Under the pieces are notes generated by a model. That model saw nothing but the letters and a program-made list of their open reading frames with translations, ran no database searches and was not told the origin of the DNA. Below are positions 44,390 to 53,198 of a DNA stretch of 64,000 nucleotides, in pieces; position 1 is the first letter of the stretch; every line of letters starts with the position of its first letter. Both the position numbers and the translations under genes were made by a program. The DNA lies in assembly GCF_008001235.1 (NCBI RefSeq), contig NZ_CP040751.1:1161001-1225000 (forward strand). The letters are read 5' to 3'. The stretch comes from Salidesulfovibrio onnuriiensis. GTDB taxonomy: Bacteria > Desulfobacterota > Desulfovibrionia > Desulfovibrionales > Desulfovibrionaceae.

Positions 44390-45925
44390 TTGTTCGACAG
44401 CCTTCAAGATAGATTAAGCAACGCGTTCAAGAAGTTCAGCGGCAAGGCCCGCCTTGATGAAGACAACATCAAGGAGGGACTGCGCGAGGTCCGTCTCGCC
44501 CTGCTGGAAGCGGACGTCAACTACAAGGTCGTCAAACAATTCGTGGACCAGATCAAGGATCGTGCCCTGGGCGAAGACGTCATGAAGGGGCTCAATCCCG
44601 GCCAGCAGGTGGTCAAGATCGTCAACGAGGAGCTCACCGAACTGCTGGGAGGCCAGCAGGCCGGCCTGAATCTGGACGCCTCGCCGCTCAAGGTCATGAT
44701 GGTCGGCCTCCAGGGCTCGGGGAAGACGACCTCGTCCGGCAAGATCGCGCTTTTTCTGCGCAAGAACCACAAGCGCAAGCCGTACCTGGTCCCGGCCGAC
44801 GTCTACCGTCCGGCGGCAATCGACCAGCTGCACACCCTGGCCAAGCAGCTCGACGTTCCCGCCTATCCGTCCACCCCGGACATGAACCCGGTGGAGATCT
44901 GCAAGGACGCGCTGGTCAAGGCGCAGGAGCAGGGTTGCGACCTGATCCTGTTTGACACCGCCGGCCGCCTGCACATCGACGAGCCCCTGATGGCGGAGCT
45001 TTCCGACATCAAGGCCGAGTGCAAGCCGGATGAAATACTTTTCGTGGCCGATGCCATGACCGGTCAGGACGCCGTGACCGTTGCCGAGAAGTTCAACGAG
45101 CAGCTCGACATCTCCGGCGTGGTGCTGACCAAGATGGACGGCGACGCCCGAGGCGGCGCGGCCCTGTCCATCAAGTCCGTCATCGGCAAGTCCGTGAAGT
45201 TCGTGGGCGTGGGCGAAAAACTTTCCGACATGGAGCTGTTCTACCCGGACCGCATTGCTTCGCGCATCCTGGGCATGGGTGACATGCTCACCCTCATCGA
45301 GAAGGCGCAGGCCACCATCGACGAGGACGAGGCCAAGGACATGGCCGAGAAGATGGCCAAGGCCCAGTTCGATCTTGAGGACTTCCGCAATCAGATGCGC
45401 AAGATCAAGAAGCTGGGTTCCCTGGAAGGGATCATGAAGCTGATCCCGGGCATGGGTGGCCTCATGAAGCAGCTGGGCGATGCGCAGTTGCCAGAAGACG
45501 AGATGAAGCGTACAGAAGCCATCATCAACTCGATGACCATGCAGGAACGCCGCAACCCCAAGGTCATCAACGCCAGCCGCAAGGAGCGCATCGCGCTCGG
45601 TTCGGGCAACGAAGTCAAGGACGTCAACGCGCTGTTGAAGAACTTCAACCAGATGTCCAAGATGATGTCCAAGATGATGGGCGGCGGCAAAGGCAAGAAA
45701 GGAAAATTTCCCAAGCTGCCCAAGGGCATGCCCGACATGGACATGGCCGGAATGGGCGGCATGCCCGGTGGAATGCCGGGAATGCCTGGAATGCCGGGGA
45801 TGCCCGGAATGCCCGGCATGGATGGAATGGAGGAGGGCGGCAGGCGTTCCATCTCCAAGAAGACGCTTAAAGAGCGCAAGAAGAAGAAGCTTAACAAGAA
45901 GCAGCGCCAAAAGAAAAAGCGTTAA
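44390..45925 (+). CDS. ffh: Signal recognition particle protein Ffh
   Basis: 511 aa. GTPase that binds 4.5S RNA and signal sequences and targets nascent membrane proteins to FtsY. N domain 1-85, G domain with G1 GLQGSGKTTSSGKIA, DTAGRLHID, TKMDGDARGG, and the M domain from about 295. The tail is unusual: repeated Gly-Met-Pro (GMPGMPGMPGMPGMPG) followed by a Lys/Arg-rich end. The start is TTG at 44390, seven bases after GGGAG (44378-44382). An ATG immediately followed by TGA (44383-44388) lies between, a start-stop pair that might modulate initiation. First gene of the translation operon. Confidence 0.95.
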   Translation: MFDSLQDRLSNAFKKFSGKARLDEDNIKEGLREVRLALLEADVNYKVVKQFVDQIKDRALGEDVMKGLNPGQQVVKIVNEELTELLGGQQAGLNLDASPLKVMMVGLQGSGKTTSSGKIALFLRKNHKRKPYLVPADVYRPAAIDQLHTLAKQLDVPAYPSTPDMNPVEICKDALVKAQEQGCDLILFDTAGRLHIDEPLMAELSDIKAECKPDEILFVADAMTGQDAVTVAEKFNEQLDISGVVLTKMDGDARGGAALSIKSVIGKSVKFVGVGEKLSDMELFYPDRIASRILGMGDMLTLIEKAQATIDEDEAKDMAEKMAKAQFDLEDFRNQMRKIKKLGSLEGIMKLIPGMGGLMKQLGDAQLPEDEMKRTEAIINSMTMQERRNPKVINASRKERIALGSGNEVKDVNALLKNFNQMSKMMSKMMGGGKGKKGKFPKLPKGMPDMDMAGMGGMPGGMPGMPGMPGMPGMPGMDGMEEGGRRSISKKTLKERKKKKLNKKQRQKKKR

Positions 45926-46024
45926 TGATCAGGCAGAAAGGCATTGGCTTTTATAAACTTGCACATGACCTTGCTATTTCAGGGTTGAAAACTTATCAAA
46001 TAATTTAATGGGGGTAATAACACC

Positions 46025-46264
46025 ATGGCAATGAAAATCCGACTGACCCGTATGGGTTCCAAGAAGCGTCCCTTCTATCGCATCGTGGCCATTGACGGCG
46101 CCAAGCGTCGCGACGGCCGCCCGAGCGAATACCTGGGACACTACAACCCCATGGTTGATCCTGCTGAAGTGAAGATCGACATGGAAAAGGTGGAACAGTG
46201 GCTGGCGCGCGGCGCAGAGCCCTCCGACACCGTTCGTTCGCTGCTTAAGCAGGCTGGAAAGTAG
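46025..46264 (+). CDS. rpsP: 30S ribosomal protein S16
   Basis: 79 aa, full length. Assembly protein of the small subunit. Seen: the conserved start [20 protein letters not shown] and LGHYNPM. GGGGGT precedes ATG. The order ffh-rpsP-khpA-rimM-trmD-rplS is common in many bacteria and makes this an operon of SRP, ribosome assembly and tRNA modification genes. Confidence 0.97.
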   Translation: MAMKIRLTRMGSKKRPFYRIVAIDGAKRRDGRPSEYLGHYNPMVDPAEVKIDMEKVEQWLARGAEPSDTVRSLLKQAGK

Positions 46265-46359
46265 TCACTCGCTGGCCTCGTTCCGGTACGCTTGGCAGAT
46301 AGCTCATATTAGTCCTAGGCGCTCGTGAACATTGTGCCTGTACCTGGAGGTAGTTCGAC

Positions 46360-46593
46360 ATGCTGAAAGAGATGATTGAGTACATTGCCAAGTCCCTCGT
46401 GGACAATCCGGACGAAGTGAGAGTGACCGAAGTCGAGGGGGAACAGACCTCTGTTCTCGAGCTGAAGGTTGCCAAGGAAGACCTTGGCAAGGTTATCGGC
46501 AAGCAGGGACGGACGGCCCGTGCAATGCGCACCCTTCTGGGCGCCGCATCCACCAAGGCCAAGAAGCGTTCCGTTCTGGAGATCCTCGAATAG
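46360..46593 (+). CDS. khpA: KhpA RNA-binding KH-domain protein
   Basis: 77 aa. Small single-KH protein (YlqC family) that partners with KhpB/Jag as an RNA chaperone. Seen: [20 protein letters not shown] and the KH GxxG loop in [25 protein letters not shown] lies upstream of ATG. Position between rpsP and rimM is the usual one. Confidence 0.95.
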   Translation: MLKEMIEYIAKSLVDNPDEVRVTEVEGEQTSVLELKVAKEDLGKVIGKQGRTARAMRTLLGAASTKAKKRSVLEILE

Positions 46594-46604
46594 GTTCCAG
46601 TGAT

Positions 46605-47210
46605 ATGACCGCCCGCAGCGACAAGGAGTTCGTCCTTGTCGGGAAAGTGGTCAAGCCGCATGGCATCCGAGGGGAGTTCTGCATCAAGAGCTTTGCGGAC
46701 TCCCCTTTTCTCTTTGATGAGATAAAGCGGATCTTCCTGAGGGAAGGCAAGCGGCGGCCACAACCCGTCACCGTTCAGTCATGGCGCATGCACAAGGGCA
46801 TGGTGCTCATGACCGTCAATCAGGTCGCCGACCGCAACCGAAGCGAAGAGTTGCGCGGCGCCGAGGTACTGGTGCGCGCGGCGGACCTGCCCGACATCGG
46901 CGAGGACGAGTTCTATCTCCACGAGGTGGAGGGCTTTAACGTGGTGCTGGAGAACGGCACTGTCGTGGGCCGCTTCAAGGGCTTCATCGAGGCCCCGGGC
47001 CATGACGTCTGGGCCATCGCCACACCCGCCAAGAAGGAAATCCTTCTGCCTGCGGTGCCTGAGTTCATCCTGGACGTGGACATGGAAGGGGAGACCATCG
47101 TCATTGATCCGCCCGAAGGGCTCATCGACCTGTACGAGAACCCCGAACCGCCGAAAAAGAAGAACCCGGCACCCCGCCGCACCAACAAGAAGAAACCTTC
47201 CTCCAAGTAG
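46605..47210 (+). CDS. rimM: Ribosome maturation factor RimM
   Basis: 201 aa. Binds S19 and helps 30S head assembly. Seen: LVGKVVKPHGIRGEFCIKSF at the N-terminal barrel and the PRC-like C-terminus with DEFYLHEVEGFNVV and LLPAVPEFI-DVD-MEGETIVIDPPEGL. A Lys/Pro/Asn-rich tail (PPKKKNPAPRRTNKKKPSSK) extends beyond the usual end, perhaps for RNA contact. trmD starts 25 bases later. Confidence 0.95.
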   Translation: MTARSDKEFVLVGKVVKPHGIRGEFCIKSFADSPFLFDEIKRIFLREGKRRPQPVTVQSWRMHKGMVLMTVNQVADRNRSEELRGAEVLVRAADLPDIGEDEFYLHEVEGFNVVLENGTVVGRFKGFIEAPGHDVWAIATPAKKEILLPAVPEFILDVDMEGETIVIDPPEGLIDLYENPEPPKKKNPAPRRTNKKKPSSK

Positions 47211-47235
47211 CTCCCGGCCGGAGCGGGGCACACCC

Positions 47236-48531
47236 ATGAATTTCCATCTGGTCAGTCTTTTCCCGGAGTTTTTCGACTCCCCGCTCAGCGCAGGGCTGAT
47301 GGGCAAGGGCGTGCAGTCCGGCATCGTGGGCTTCAACCGCGTCAATCCTCGCGATTTCAGCACGGACAAGCACCGCACCGTGGACGACCGCCCTTATGGC
47401 GGCGGCCCGGGCATGGTCATGATGCTCGACCCGCTGGTCGGGGCCCTGGAGTCCATCGAGCGGCCCGGCCGCATCCTGATGATGTCGCCGCGCGGCAGGA
47501 AATTCGACCAGGCCATGGCCCGTGAACTCTCCCGAGAAGAGGATGTGACCATCCTCTGCGGCCGTTACGAGGGCATCGACGAGCGCCTGCTGGATCTGTA
47601 TCCGGTGGAGCTGGTCAGCGTGGGGGATTACGTGCTCAACGGCGGCGAGGCCGCTGCCGTGTGCATGGTGGAGGCCGTGGCGCGGCTGCTGCCCGATTTC
47701 ATGGGGCATGAGGATTCCGGGGAAGAGGAGAGCCATTCCGCAGGCCTGCTGGAGTACCCGCACTATACCCGGCCCGAGGAATACCGGGGCCATGGCGTGC
47801 CCGGGGTGCTTTCCTGCGGCGACCACGGGAAGATCGCCCGATGGCGGCGCGAACAGGGGCTGGAGCAGACCCTGCACCGCAGGCCCGACCTGCTGCCCGT
47901 GTCCGAGCTGGCGCAGGAGGACATCGACCACCTGCGTTCCCTCAAGCGCTCCATGCTGGGCCGCAACCTGTACCTGGCCCTGGTGCACTACCCGGTGCTG
48001 AACAAGTTCGGGGAAAAGGTGGCCGTGTCTTTGACAAACCTCGACATTCACGATATTTCCCGCGTCTCCCGTTCCTACAACGCGGGAGGGTTTTACGCGG
48101 TAACGCCCATCGAGGATCAGAAGGCGCTGGCGGAAAGCCTGTTAAGCCACTGGCTTACAGGGGCCGGAAGCAAGGCCAACCCGGACAGGGCCGAGGCATT
48201 GTCCGCAGTCAAGGTCGTGGACGATATTCAGTCCGCAGTCCTTGACATCCAATCCAGAACAGGGCAAAGTCCCCTGCTCGCGGCAACGTCTGCGAAACTG
48301 GATCGGAGAAAGAACGCGCCGGCTCCCCTGACCTATGAATGGGTCAGAAAAGAGTTGGAAAAACAGCCGGTTTTGTTGATTTTCGGCACGGGGCACGGCC
48401 TTGCCGACGAAGTGCTGGACAGGGCCGCTGGAATCATCCGGCCGATCCGTTACCTGGATGAATACAATCATCTCTCCGTGCGCAGCGCAGTGACCATCAC
48501 GGTGGACCGGCTGCTGGGAGATGAATTTTAG
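47236..48531 (+). CDS. trmD: TrmD tRNA m1G37 methyltransferase fused to a second SPOUT-like domain
   Basis: 431 aa against about 250 for ordinary TrmD. Residues 1-240 are TrmD, which methylates G37 of tRNA to stop frameshifting: [29 protein letters not shown] and the knot [14 protein letters not shown]. Residues about 245-431 look like the SAM-dependent RNA methyltransferase family (Methyltrn_RNA_4): [33 protein letters not shown] and [18 protein letters not shown]. The second domain's target is unknown. Start ATG 47236 follows CGGAGCGGGG. The frame is intact through both parts. Confidence 0.9.
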   Translation: MNFHLVSLFPEFFDSPLSAGLMGKGVQSGIVGFNRVNPRDFSTDKHRTVDDRPYGGGPGMVMMLDPLVGALESIERPGRILMMSPRGRKFDQAMARELSREEDVTILCGRYEGIDERLLDLYPVELVSVGDYVLNGGEAAAVCMVEAVARLLPDFMGHEDSGEEESHSAGLLEYPHYTRPEEYRGHGVPGVLSCGDHGKIARWRREQGLEQTLHRRPDLLPVSELAQEDIDHLRSLKRSMLGRNLYLALVHYPVLNKFGEKVAVSLTNLDIHDISRVSRSYNAGGFYAVTPIEDQKALAESLLSHWLTGAGSKANPDRAEALSAVKVVDDIQSAVLDIQSRTGQSPLLAATSAKLDRRKNAPAPLTYEWVRKELEKQPVLLIFGTGHGLADEVLDRAAGIIRPIRYLDEYNHLSVRSAVTITVDRLLGDEF

Positions 48532-48559
48532 AATAGTTTTCCGAGAAAGGAGATCAGTC

Positions 48560-48910
48560 ATGAATATCATGAAGAAAATCGAATCCGAACACCTTCGCCT
48601 TGACATGCCCGCATTCAAGGCCGGTGACACCGTGAAGGTCCACTTCCGCATCATCGAAGGTGAAAAAGAACGCATCCAGGTCTTCCAGGGTGCAGTCCTC
48701 CGCGTCCGTCGCGGCACCACCGACTCCACCTTCACCGTCCGTAAGATTTCCGACGGCGTTGGCGTTGAGCGCGTCTTCCCGATGCACTCCCCGTTCATCG
48801 ACCGCGTGGAAGTGGTTTCCGAGGGCAAGGTTCGTCAGAGCCGCATCTACTACCTGCGCAACCTGCGCGGTAAGGCCGCCCGCATCAAGTCCAAGCAGAT
48901 CTGGGAATAA
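48560..48910 (+). CDS. rplS: 50S ribosomal protein L19
   Basis: 116 aa. Lies at the subunit interface. Seen: [46 protein letters not shown] and [14 protein letters not shown], all typical. AAGGAG with seven bases of spacing fixes ATG at 48560; 13 extra upstream codons in frame are rejected. Codon use (CGT, GGT, ATC) is that of a highly expressed gene. Confidence 0.97.
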   Translation: MNIMKKIESEHLRLDMPAFKAGDTVKVHFRIIEGEKERIQVFQGAVLRVRRGTTDSTFTVRKISDGVGVERVFPMHSPFIDRVEVVSEGKVRQSRIYYLRNLRGKAARIKSKQIWE

Positions 48911-48961
48911 TTCCCCTGCTTCGGCCCGCATGCCGGGTGGACTTCCTGAAGCGATTTTGAG

Positions 48962-49011
48962 CTCCCCGCCGTACCGGAATCACCGGTGCGGCGGCGGAGT
49001 TGTTTTTGTTT
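48962..49011 (+). terminator. Rho-independent terminator between rplS and rnhB
   Basis: A GC stem of about 16 pairs (48962-48977 with 48983-48999, one bulge, one G-T) and the tract TTGTTTTTGTTT. It probably gives lower expression of rnhB than of the ribosomal genes. Confidence 0.85.
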
Positions 49012-49037
49012 CTTTCGCAACGCTGTAAGGTGGCCCC

Positions 49038-49676
49038 ATGAACAGGCTTTCCCTGCTTGACGATTCTTCCCTTGCCCCGGAGCGCGTCGCCGGGGTGGAC
49101 GAGGCCGGGCGCGGCTGCCTGGCCGGTCCCGTGGTGGCCGGTGCGGTCATCCTGCCCGTATCCTACGACCTGCCCGGGCTCAACGATTCCAAGAAGCTTA
49201 CTGCGGCGACCCGCGAAACCCTGTACGAAGCCATTCGCACGCAGGCCGTGTGCTGGGCCGTGGGTGTTGCCTGGCCCACGGAGATCGACAGGATCAACAT
49301 CCTCCAGGCCACGTTCATGGCCATGGGCCGCGCCGTCAGGCATCTTAAAGCCGATCCCCTGCAACTGCTCATCGACGGCAACAAGACCATCCCGCCCCAT
49401 GCGCTGGAGCGCGACATCGCCCAGAAGTTCGTCATACAGGGCGACGGCAAGATTCCGGCCATTTCCGCAGCCTCCATCATGGCCAAGACCTTTCGCGACC
49501 GGCTCATGTGCAAGCTGGCCGGGCGGTACCCCGGCTACGGGTTCGACGTGCATATGGGGTATGGCACCAAGGTGCATTACGAGGCGCTTTCCGCGCACGG
49601 ACCGTGCCGGATGCACCGGATGACCTTCAGGGGTGTGGTTCCTGAGAAGAAGGTGGAGCAGGGGAGTTTGCTGTAA
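49038..49676 (+). CDS. rnhB: Ribonuclease HII
   Basis: 212 aa. Cleaves the RNA strand of RNA-DNA hybrids and removes single ribonucleotides from DNA. Seen: [18 protein letters not shown] with D21 and E22, LIDGNKTIP with a third acidic residue, [16 protein letters not shown], and [13 protein letters not shown]. No strong ribosome site (AAGGTGGCCCC before ATG). Position at the end of the rplS operon is usual. Confidence 0.95.
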   Translation: MNRLSLLDDSSLAPERVAGVDEAGRGCLAGPVVAGAVILPVSYDLPGLNDSKKLTAATRETLYEAIRTQAVCWAVGVAWPTEIDRINILQATFMAMGRAVRHLKADPLQLLIDGNKTIPPHALERDIAQKFVIQGDGKIPAISAASIMAKTFRDRLMCKLAGRYPGYGFDVHMGYGTKVHYEALSAHGPCRMHRMTFRGVVPEKKVEQGSLL

Positions 49677-49931
49677 ATTCAGCTTGTGCCCTTTCAGGGC
49701 AATCCCAATAGTGCGTTCGTATTTACCGGTTCAAGAACCATTTGAGGAAAGGGCGGAAAGAGAGGAGCTTGCAGCCCCTCCCTCTCCTCCTTTCCTGCGA
49801 CCTATCCTCCTCTCCCTCCCCGCTTTTGCCGTGCGTCGGCCTCTTGCCTAATACATTGAGTATTCCCTTTGGCCGTCGGGGAGAGTGCTTCGCAGTTTTT
49901 CAATTTTAGCATCACTATGTTTTGCAGTAGG

Positions 49932-50048
49932 CTAAGAATGAAGCCTTGGGAGGTTGGCTACTGACAGGCGTGCATTACAGGGCGGGAACCTCTAAGTGGT
50001 GTGGACGCGTGTAGCCCGCTCAATAGGCCGAAGCCCAGAGCTGCTTAG
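49932..50048 (+). ncRNA. Candidate structured RNA, class unknown
   Basis: Nested pairing is visible by eye: CTAAG with CTTAG (49932-49936, 50044-50048), AGC with GCT, TGGG with CCCA, then GGCTAC with GTAGCC (49956-49961, 50011-50016) and GCGT with ACGC inside. A long rod with internal bulges is the kind of fold seen in 6S RNA, but no conserved 6S sequence was recognised. A weak call. Confidence 0.25.
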
Positions 50049-50166
50049 ATCGTCCGTAGGATTAGAAATTCAACTGAGCGAAGCGAATTTGAATTTCCCG
50101 AAGGGCGATTTTGCAGCTCTTGCAGAGGGCGTCCGCGGGCTGGACGAGAGCAAGCGCAGTTTTTTG

Positions 50167-50200
50167 CCTTCTTTTTTTCTGCGCCAGCAAAAAAAGAAGG
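50167..50200. repeat. Perfect 12-base inverted repeat
   Basis: CCTTCTTTTTTT (50167-50178) and AAAAAAAGAAGG (50189-50200) flank CTGCGCCAGC. On either strand it gives a long AT-rich hairpin, possibly a terminator for an unannotated transcript. Confidence 0.6.
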
Positions 50201-50390
50201 TCGCCCACGGGGGCGAAACCCCACCAGGGAGAGATGCCTTCCGCTTGGTGCCTGCGCGTCAGCGCACCCGGCAAACATCCTCCCGAACCATATTCTGTAA
50301 AACCTTGTAAACGGCTGCTGACGCAACCCGCCCCCTGTGTTAGGTGGGGCGATATCCGATAACGCATCCGCAACCCTCAAGGAATTCGCC

Positions 50391-51254
50391 ATGCCCGGTT
50401 TCAGACGCTCCCTTGTTGTTTTGGCCGCCATTTTGGTCGTGGACATCCTGTTCTACGGCCTGTTTATAAAACCGGACATGATGCGCTGGGGCGCGACACC
50501 GGAAGAGGCCGCAGCATCCCTGCCCGGCGACGACATTGCCCCGTTGGTCAGCTCCACCCGGGCCATCGGCATAGCGGCCCCCAGGGCGGCTGTCTGGCCC
50601 TGGCTGGTGCAGCTCGGCGCGGACCGGGGCGGGTTCTACAGCTATACCTTCCTGGAAAAGCTGATCGGGTATGAAAACGACAACGCCGTCAATATCGTTC
50701 CGGAGCATCAGGCCATGCCTGTGGGTCGTATTGTGCCTTCGTCTCCGTTCGGTACGCAAAAGGCCCGGGAGCTGAGCTGGCGGGTGCTCAGCGTGGAGCC
50801 CGGAGTCTCTTTCGTGCTGGAAGGCTGGGGACCGTTCGTGATCAGGGACGCGCCGGGGGGCAACAGCCGCCTGCTGGTGCGTACCCACGGCTGGGACACG
50901 CCCACGTGGGTGGACCGGGCGGGCTACGAGATCATGATGCCGCTGCATTACATCATGGAGCGGCGTATGCTGCTGGGCATCAAGGCCCGCGTGGAGGCCG
51001 GGCCCGGCGTGAGGCTCTCACCGCTGCCCGACTACCTGTGGTTCGGTGGGATTTTCCTCTCCGGCCTGGGTGTCCTGCTACTCGTCTTCATGGGGCGTGG
51101 CGTGGCCGGATATCTGATTCCCACGGTCCTGAGCCTTGCCTGGCTCTGGACGCTTCTGGTGCTTGCGCCCACGCCGCTGCCAGCCCTGGGGCTTGCGGCT
51201 TTTGTCATCGCGGCCTTTGCCGCAACGTTTTTCCGCAAGTCAAAACGCGCATAA
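50391..51254 (+). CDS. Membrane protein with SRPBCC-like extramembrane part (hypothetical)
   Basis: 287 aa. One N-terminal helix (residues 6-24, LVVLAAILVVDILFYGLFI), a soluble central region (about 30-215), and two or three helices at the C-terminus (YLWFGGIFLSGLGVLLLVFM, YLIPTVLSLAWLWTLLVLA, LGLAAFVIAAFAATFF). The central part contains STRAIGIAAPRAAVWPWLVQ and GADRGGFYSYTFLEKLIGYE, reminiscent of START/SRPBCC-like proteins; this is a weak match. AAGGA lies seven bases before ATG at 50391. It stands alone and shares a bidirectional terminator with the next gene. Confidence 0.75.
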   Translation: MPGFRRSLVVLAAILVVDILFYGLFIKPDMMRWGATPEEAAASLPGDDIAPLVSSTRAIGIAAPRAAVWPWLVQLGADRGGFYSYTFLEKLIGYENDNAVNIVPEHQAMPVGRIVPSSPFGTQKARELSWRVLSVEPGVSFVLEGWGPFVIRDAPGGNSRLLVRTHGWDTPTWVDRAGYEIMMPLHYIMERRMLLGIKARVEAGPGVRLSPLPDYLWFGGIFLSGLGVLLLVFMGRGVAGYLIPTVLSLAWLWTLLVLAPTPLPALGLAAFVIAAFAATFFRKSKRA

Positions 51255-51293
51255 AACAAGCCCCCGGTGAACGGATTCACCGGGGGCTTGTTT
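51254..51293. terminator. Bidirectional terminator (perfect hairpin)
   Basis: Eighteen perfect pairs (51254-51271 with 51276-51293) around CGGA, with A-tract before and T-tract after, between two convergent genes. Confidence 0.93.
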
Positions 51294-51312
51294 CGAACCT
51301 TGTTGTTCGAAA

Positions 51313-51819
51313 CTATTTCCAGCCGCCTTTCTTGTAGCAGAAGATGTGCTTGTTGGGGATGACCCGCACGGCCTCGAACGTGCCTTTTTTGCATTCCGCC
51401 GGGCTGGCCCCGGTGGATTCGTAGATGCTTTCCTTGTAGGAGAGGACACCCACGTAGGGAACGCTCTTGGACTTGGAGCGGCGAACCTGGCAGGTCATGG
51501 TGGCCTGTTCTATCTGGTGGTAGCGGGCCTTCCAGCTGCCGTCGGCCTGCTGCTCGATGAGCATGCGGGAGCGGGAAAAGCGATGGTTGCGATTCAGGGC
51601 CCCGATCTTGAGCCGGGCAAAGGAACGGAATTCCTTGTGGCGTGCCGCCAGCTCCTCGTCCAGATACAGGGGCAGGTCCTTGCCGGCCATGGGCTTGGTC
51701 CTGTCAGCCGGTTTGGAAATGGCGATCTCGACGGTCTGGGCGTCGTCGGTTCCATCCTGGGCGAAACAGGGGACGGCAATCAGGGCCATCATCAGGAAAA
51801 GACATATTTTTTTGGGCAT
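51313..51819 (-). CDS. Secreted hypothetical protein
   Basis: 168 aa. Signal peptide 1-20 (KICLFLMMALIAVPCFAQ). The mature part is basic and hydrophilic, with KARYHQIEQATMTCQVRRSK and a C-terminal YKKGGWK; three cysteines in the mature part (TCQV, ECKK, FCYK) could form a disulfide. No known domain is recognised. GGAGAACCG precedes ATG. The VWA-OmpA gene begins upstream on the same strand and ends 66 bases before this start, with a hairpin between, so they may be partly cotranscribed and act together in the periplasm (inference). Confidence 0.8.
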   Translation of the reverse strand: MPKKICLFLMMALIAVPCFAQDGTDDAQTVEIAISKPADRTKPMAGKDLPLYLDEELAARHKEFRSFARLKIGALNRNHRFSRSRMLIEQQADGSWKARYHQIEQATMTCQVRRSKSKSVPYVGVLSYKESIYESTGASPAECKKGTFEAVRVIPNKHIFCYKKGGWK

Positions 51820-51844
51820 CGGTTCTCCACCACTTAACAGAATT

Positions 51845-51872
51845 CGGGCCGGGAAGTCGCCTTCCCGGCCCG
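51845..51872 (-). terminator. GC hairpin after the VWA-OmpA gene
   Basis: CGGGCCGGGAAG and CTTCCCGGCCCG form 12 perfect pairs around a four-base loop. The T-tract on the minus strand is poor (AATTCTGTT), so readthrough into the downstream secreted-protein gene is likely. Confidence 0.6.
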
Positions 51873-51884
51873 GCCATAGTACTG

Positions 51885-52919
51885 TTACTTGGTGTGGATT
51901 TCAACTCTTCTGTTCAGCCTGCGGCCTTCCTTGGTGGAGTTGTCGAACTTGGGCTTGAGTTCGCCGTAGCCGATGGACTGCAAGCGTCCGGAACCAATGC
52001 CGTTATCGATGAGCCATTTCTTCACGGAGTTGGCGCGGCGTTCGGACAGGCCCTGGTTGTACTGATCGGTACCGGTCCAGTCAGTGTGGCCTTCGATGAT
52101 GTAGGCTGCCGCGGAATTTTCTTCCAGGATCATCTTGGCCTGCTCGAGGATGGGGATCATCTCGTCGGTGATCTGGTACTTGTCGAAGCCGAAGTGCAGG
52201 TCGAAGGTGATGACCTCGCCGCCCTCGGGGGTCATCGGGGCTTCGGCCATGCCGTAGAACACGTCCTGCACGTACTTGGCCATGGCGGCGTCGTCGGACA
52301 GGCTGCTCACGTCGGCGGGCACGGTGCAGCCGGACAGGCCGCGGATTTCATCGATGACCATTTGGCCGGCGTCGGTGTCTGCAAAGCTGACCACGTGGAT
52401 GCACAGGCGGTCGCCGTACTTGGCGTACAGGGCCTTGGCCTGGGCGATGGGGTCTGCACCGATGTTGGATGCGCCGTCAGTGAAGATGATCAGCGCGGTC
52501 TTTCCCTGCATGCCGGAGATGACCGGATCCACATCCATGAGGCCGTCGCCCATGGGGGTCAGGCGGTTGAAGATGCCGAGGTCGCTGTTGATGCCGGCAA
52601 TGGCGCTGCACATGGCGGCCTTGTTGTATTTGGCCGGCTGGAGCTTGGCCTCGAACGGCGCGAACAGGAACAGGGCGCTGTTGTAGCTCAGGGCCGGGAT
52701 CTTCTTGTTCATGCGGGCCAGGGTGTCCTTGGCCATGTCGAGCTTCTTGGTTCCCAGGGTCTTGTGGGCCTGGGCCATGGAGCCGGACTGGTCCACGAAG
52801 AAGATGAAGTTGTCGATCTTGGGCACCATGTTGGCGGCATTGGCGATGGCCGGGAAAGCGAACATGACGACCAGCGCCAAAAGCAGTGCTGTTTTCGTGA
52901 TTTGTTTCCGGTGACTCAT
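51885..52919 (-). CDS. VWA-domain/OmpA-like peptidoglycan-binding fusion protein
   Basis: 344 aa, secreted to the periplasm (signal peptide 1-28, ending AIANA). Residues about 36-215 form a von Willebrand A domain with a full MIDAS: D43-x-S45-x-S47 (DQSGS), Thr in LTPMGDG, and IFTDGAS. Residues about 235-344 are OmpA_C: ITFDLHFGFDKYQITDE, GHTDWTGTDQYNQGLSERRA, and GYGELKPKFDN, which bind diaminopimelate of peptidoglycan. So a metal-dependent adhesion domain is tethered to the cell wall. No lipobox. A partner is unknown. The gene begins after AGGAG (TTAGAAAATGAGT context is weak). Confidence 0.9.
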   Translation of the reverse strand: MSHRKQITKTALLLALVVMFAFPAIANAANMVPKIDNFIFFVDQSGSMAQAHKTLGTKKLDMAKDTLARMNKKIPALSYNSALFLFAPFEAKLQPAKYNKAAMCSAIAGINSDLGIFNRLTPMGDGLMDVDPVISGMQGKTALIIFTDGASNIGADPIAQAKALYAKYGDRLCIHVVSFADTDAGQMVIDEIRGLSGCTVPADVSSLSDDAAMAKYVQDVFYGMAEAPMTPEGGEVITFDLHFGFDKYQITDEMIPILEQAKMILEENSAAAYIIEGHTDWTGTDQYNQGLSERRANSVKKWLIDNGIGSGRLQSIGYGELKPKFDNSTKEGRRLNRRVEIHTK

Positions 52920-53198
52920 TTTCTAACTCCTTTTTGATATTCGCCAGGAATCCGGCGGCCAGTTCAAAAAAGCCATGTTATTTTATGCTGTAAACAAGTT
53001 CATGGTGCTGCGCAAGCTCATAGGGAAATTAATAACGCCCCTGTGGTTTTCCCGCTTGGCAAGCCGTGAAAAATCCTTGAGCGGCCACGGGTTGCGAAGC
53101 GGCGGTGTTCAGCGTATGATTCGCTGCTTAATGGCCATGGCGTCCAGGGGAGTGCCCCGCGCATGGCGTTCATTACGAGACACACGCAAGGAGCGAAT

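Larger units (their letters stand above)
49677..50390. other. 714-base non-coding region with several structured segments
   Basis: No open frame here has a ribosome site or family features. It holds a TGCCCT-TTC-AGGGCA hairpin (49687-49701), a purine/pyrimidine-rich stretch near 49745-49812 that can fold on itself, a possible structured RNA (49932-50048), an inverted repeat GAAATTCAA/TTGAATTTC near 50064-50097, and a strong hairpin at 50167-50200. The open frame on minus around 50045-50446 looks like an Arg/Pro-rich shadow. It may be an intergenic repeat element. Confidence 0.5.

Noticed and set aside
49748-49763. Possible RNase P RNA because of GAGGAAAG
   Set aside because: Only the GAGGAAAG string fits; the rest of the conserved cores and the expected length are missing.
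50045-50446. 133-codon minus-strand frame in the 49.7-50.4 kb region
   Set aside because: Arg/Pro/Cys-rich shadow-like composition, no start signal, and it overlaps the start of the well-supported gene at 50391; kept only as a possible repeat region.
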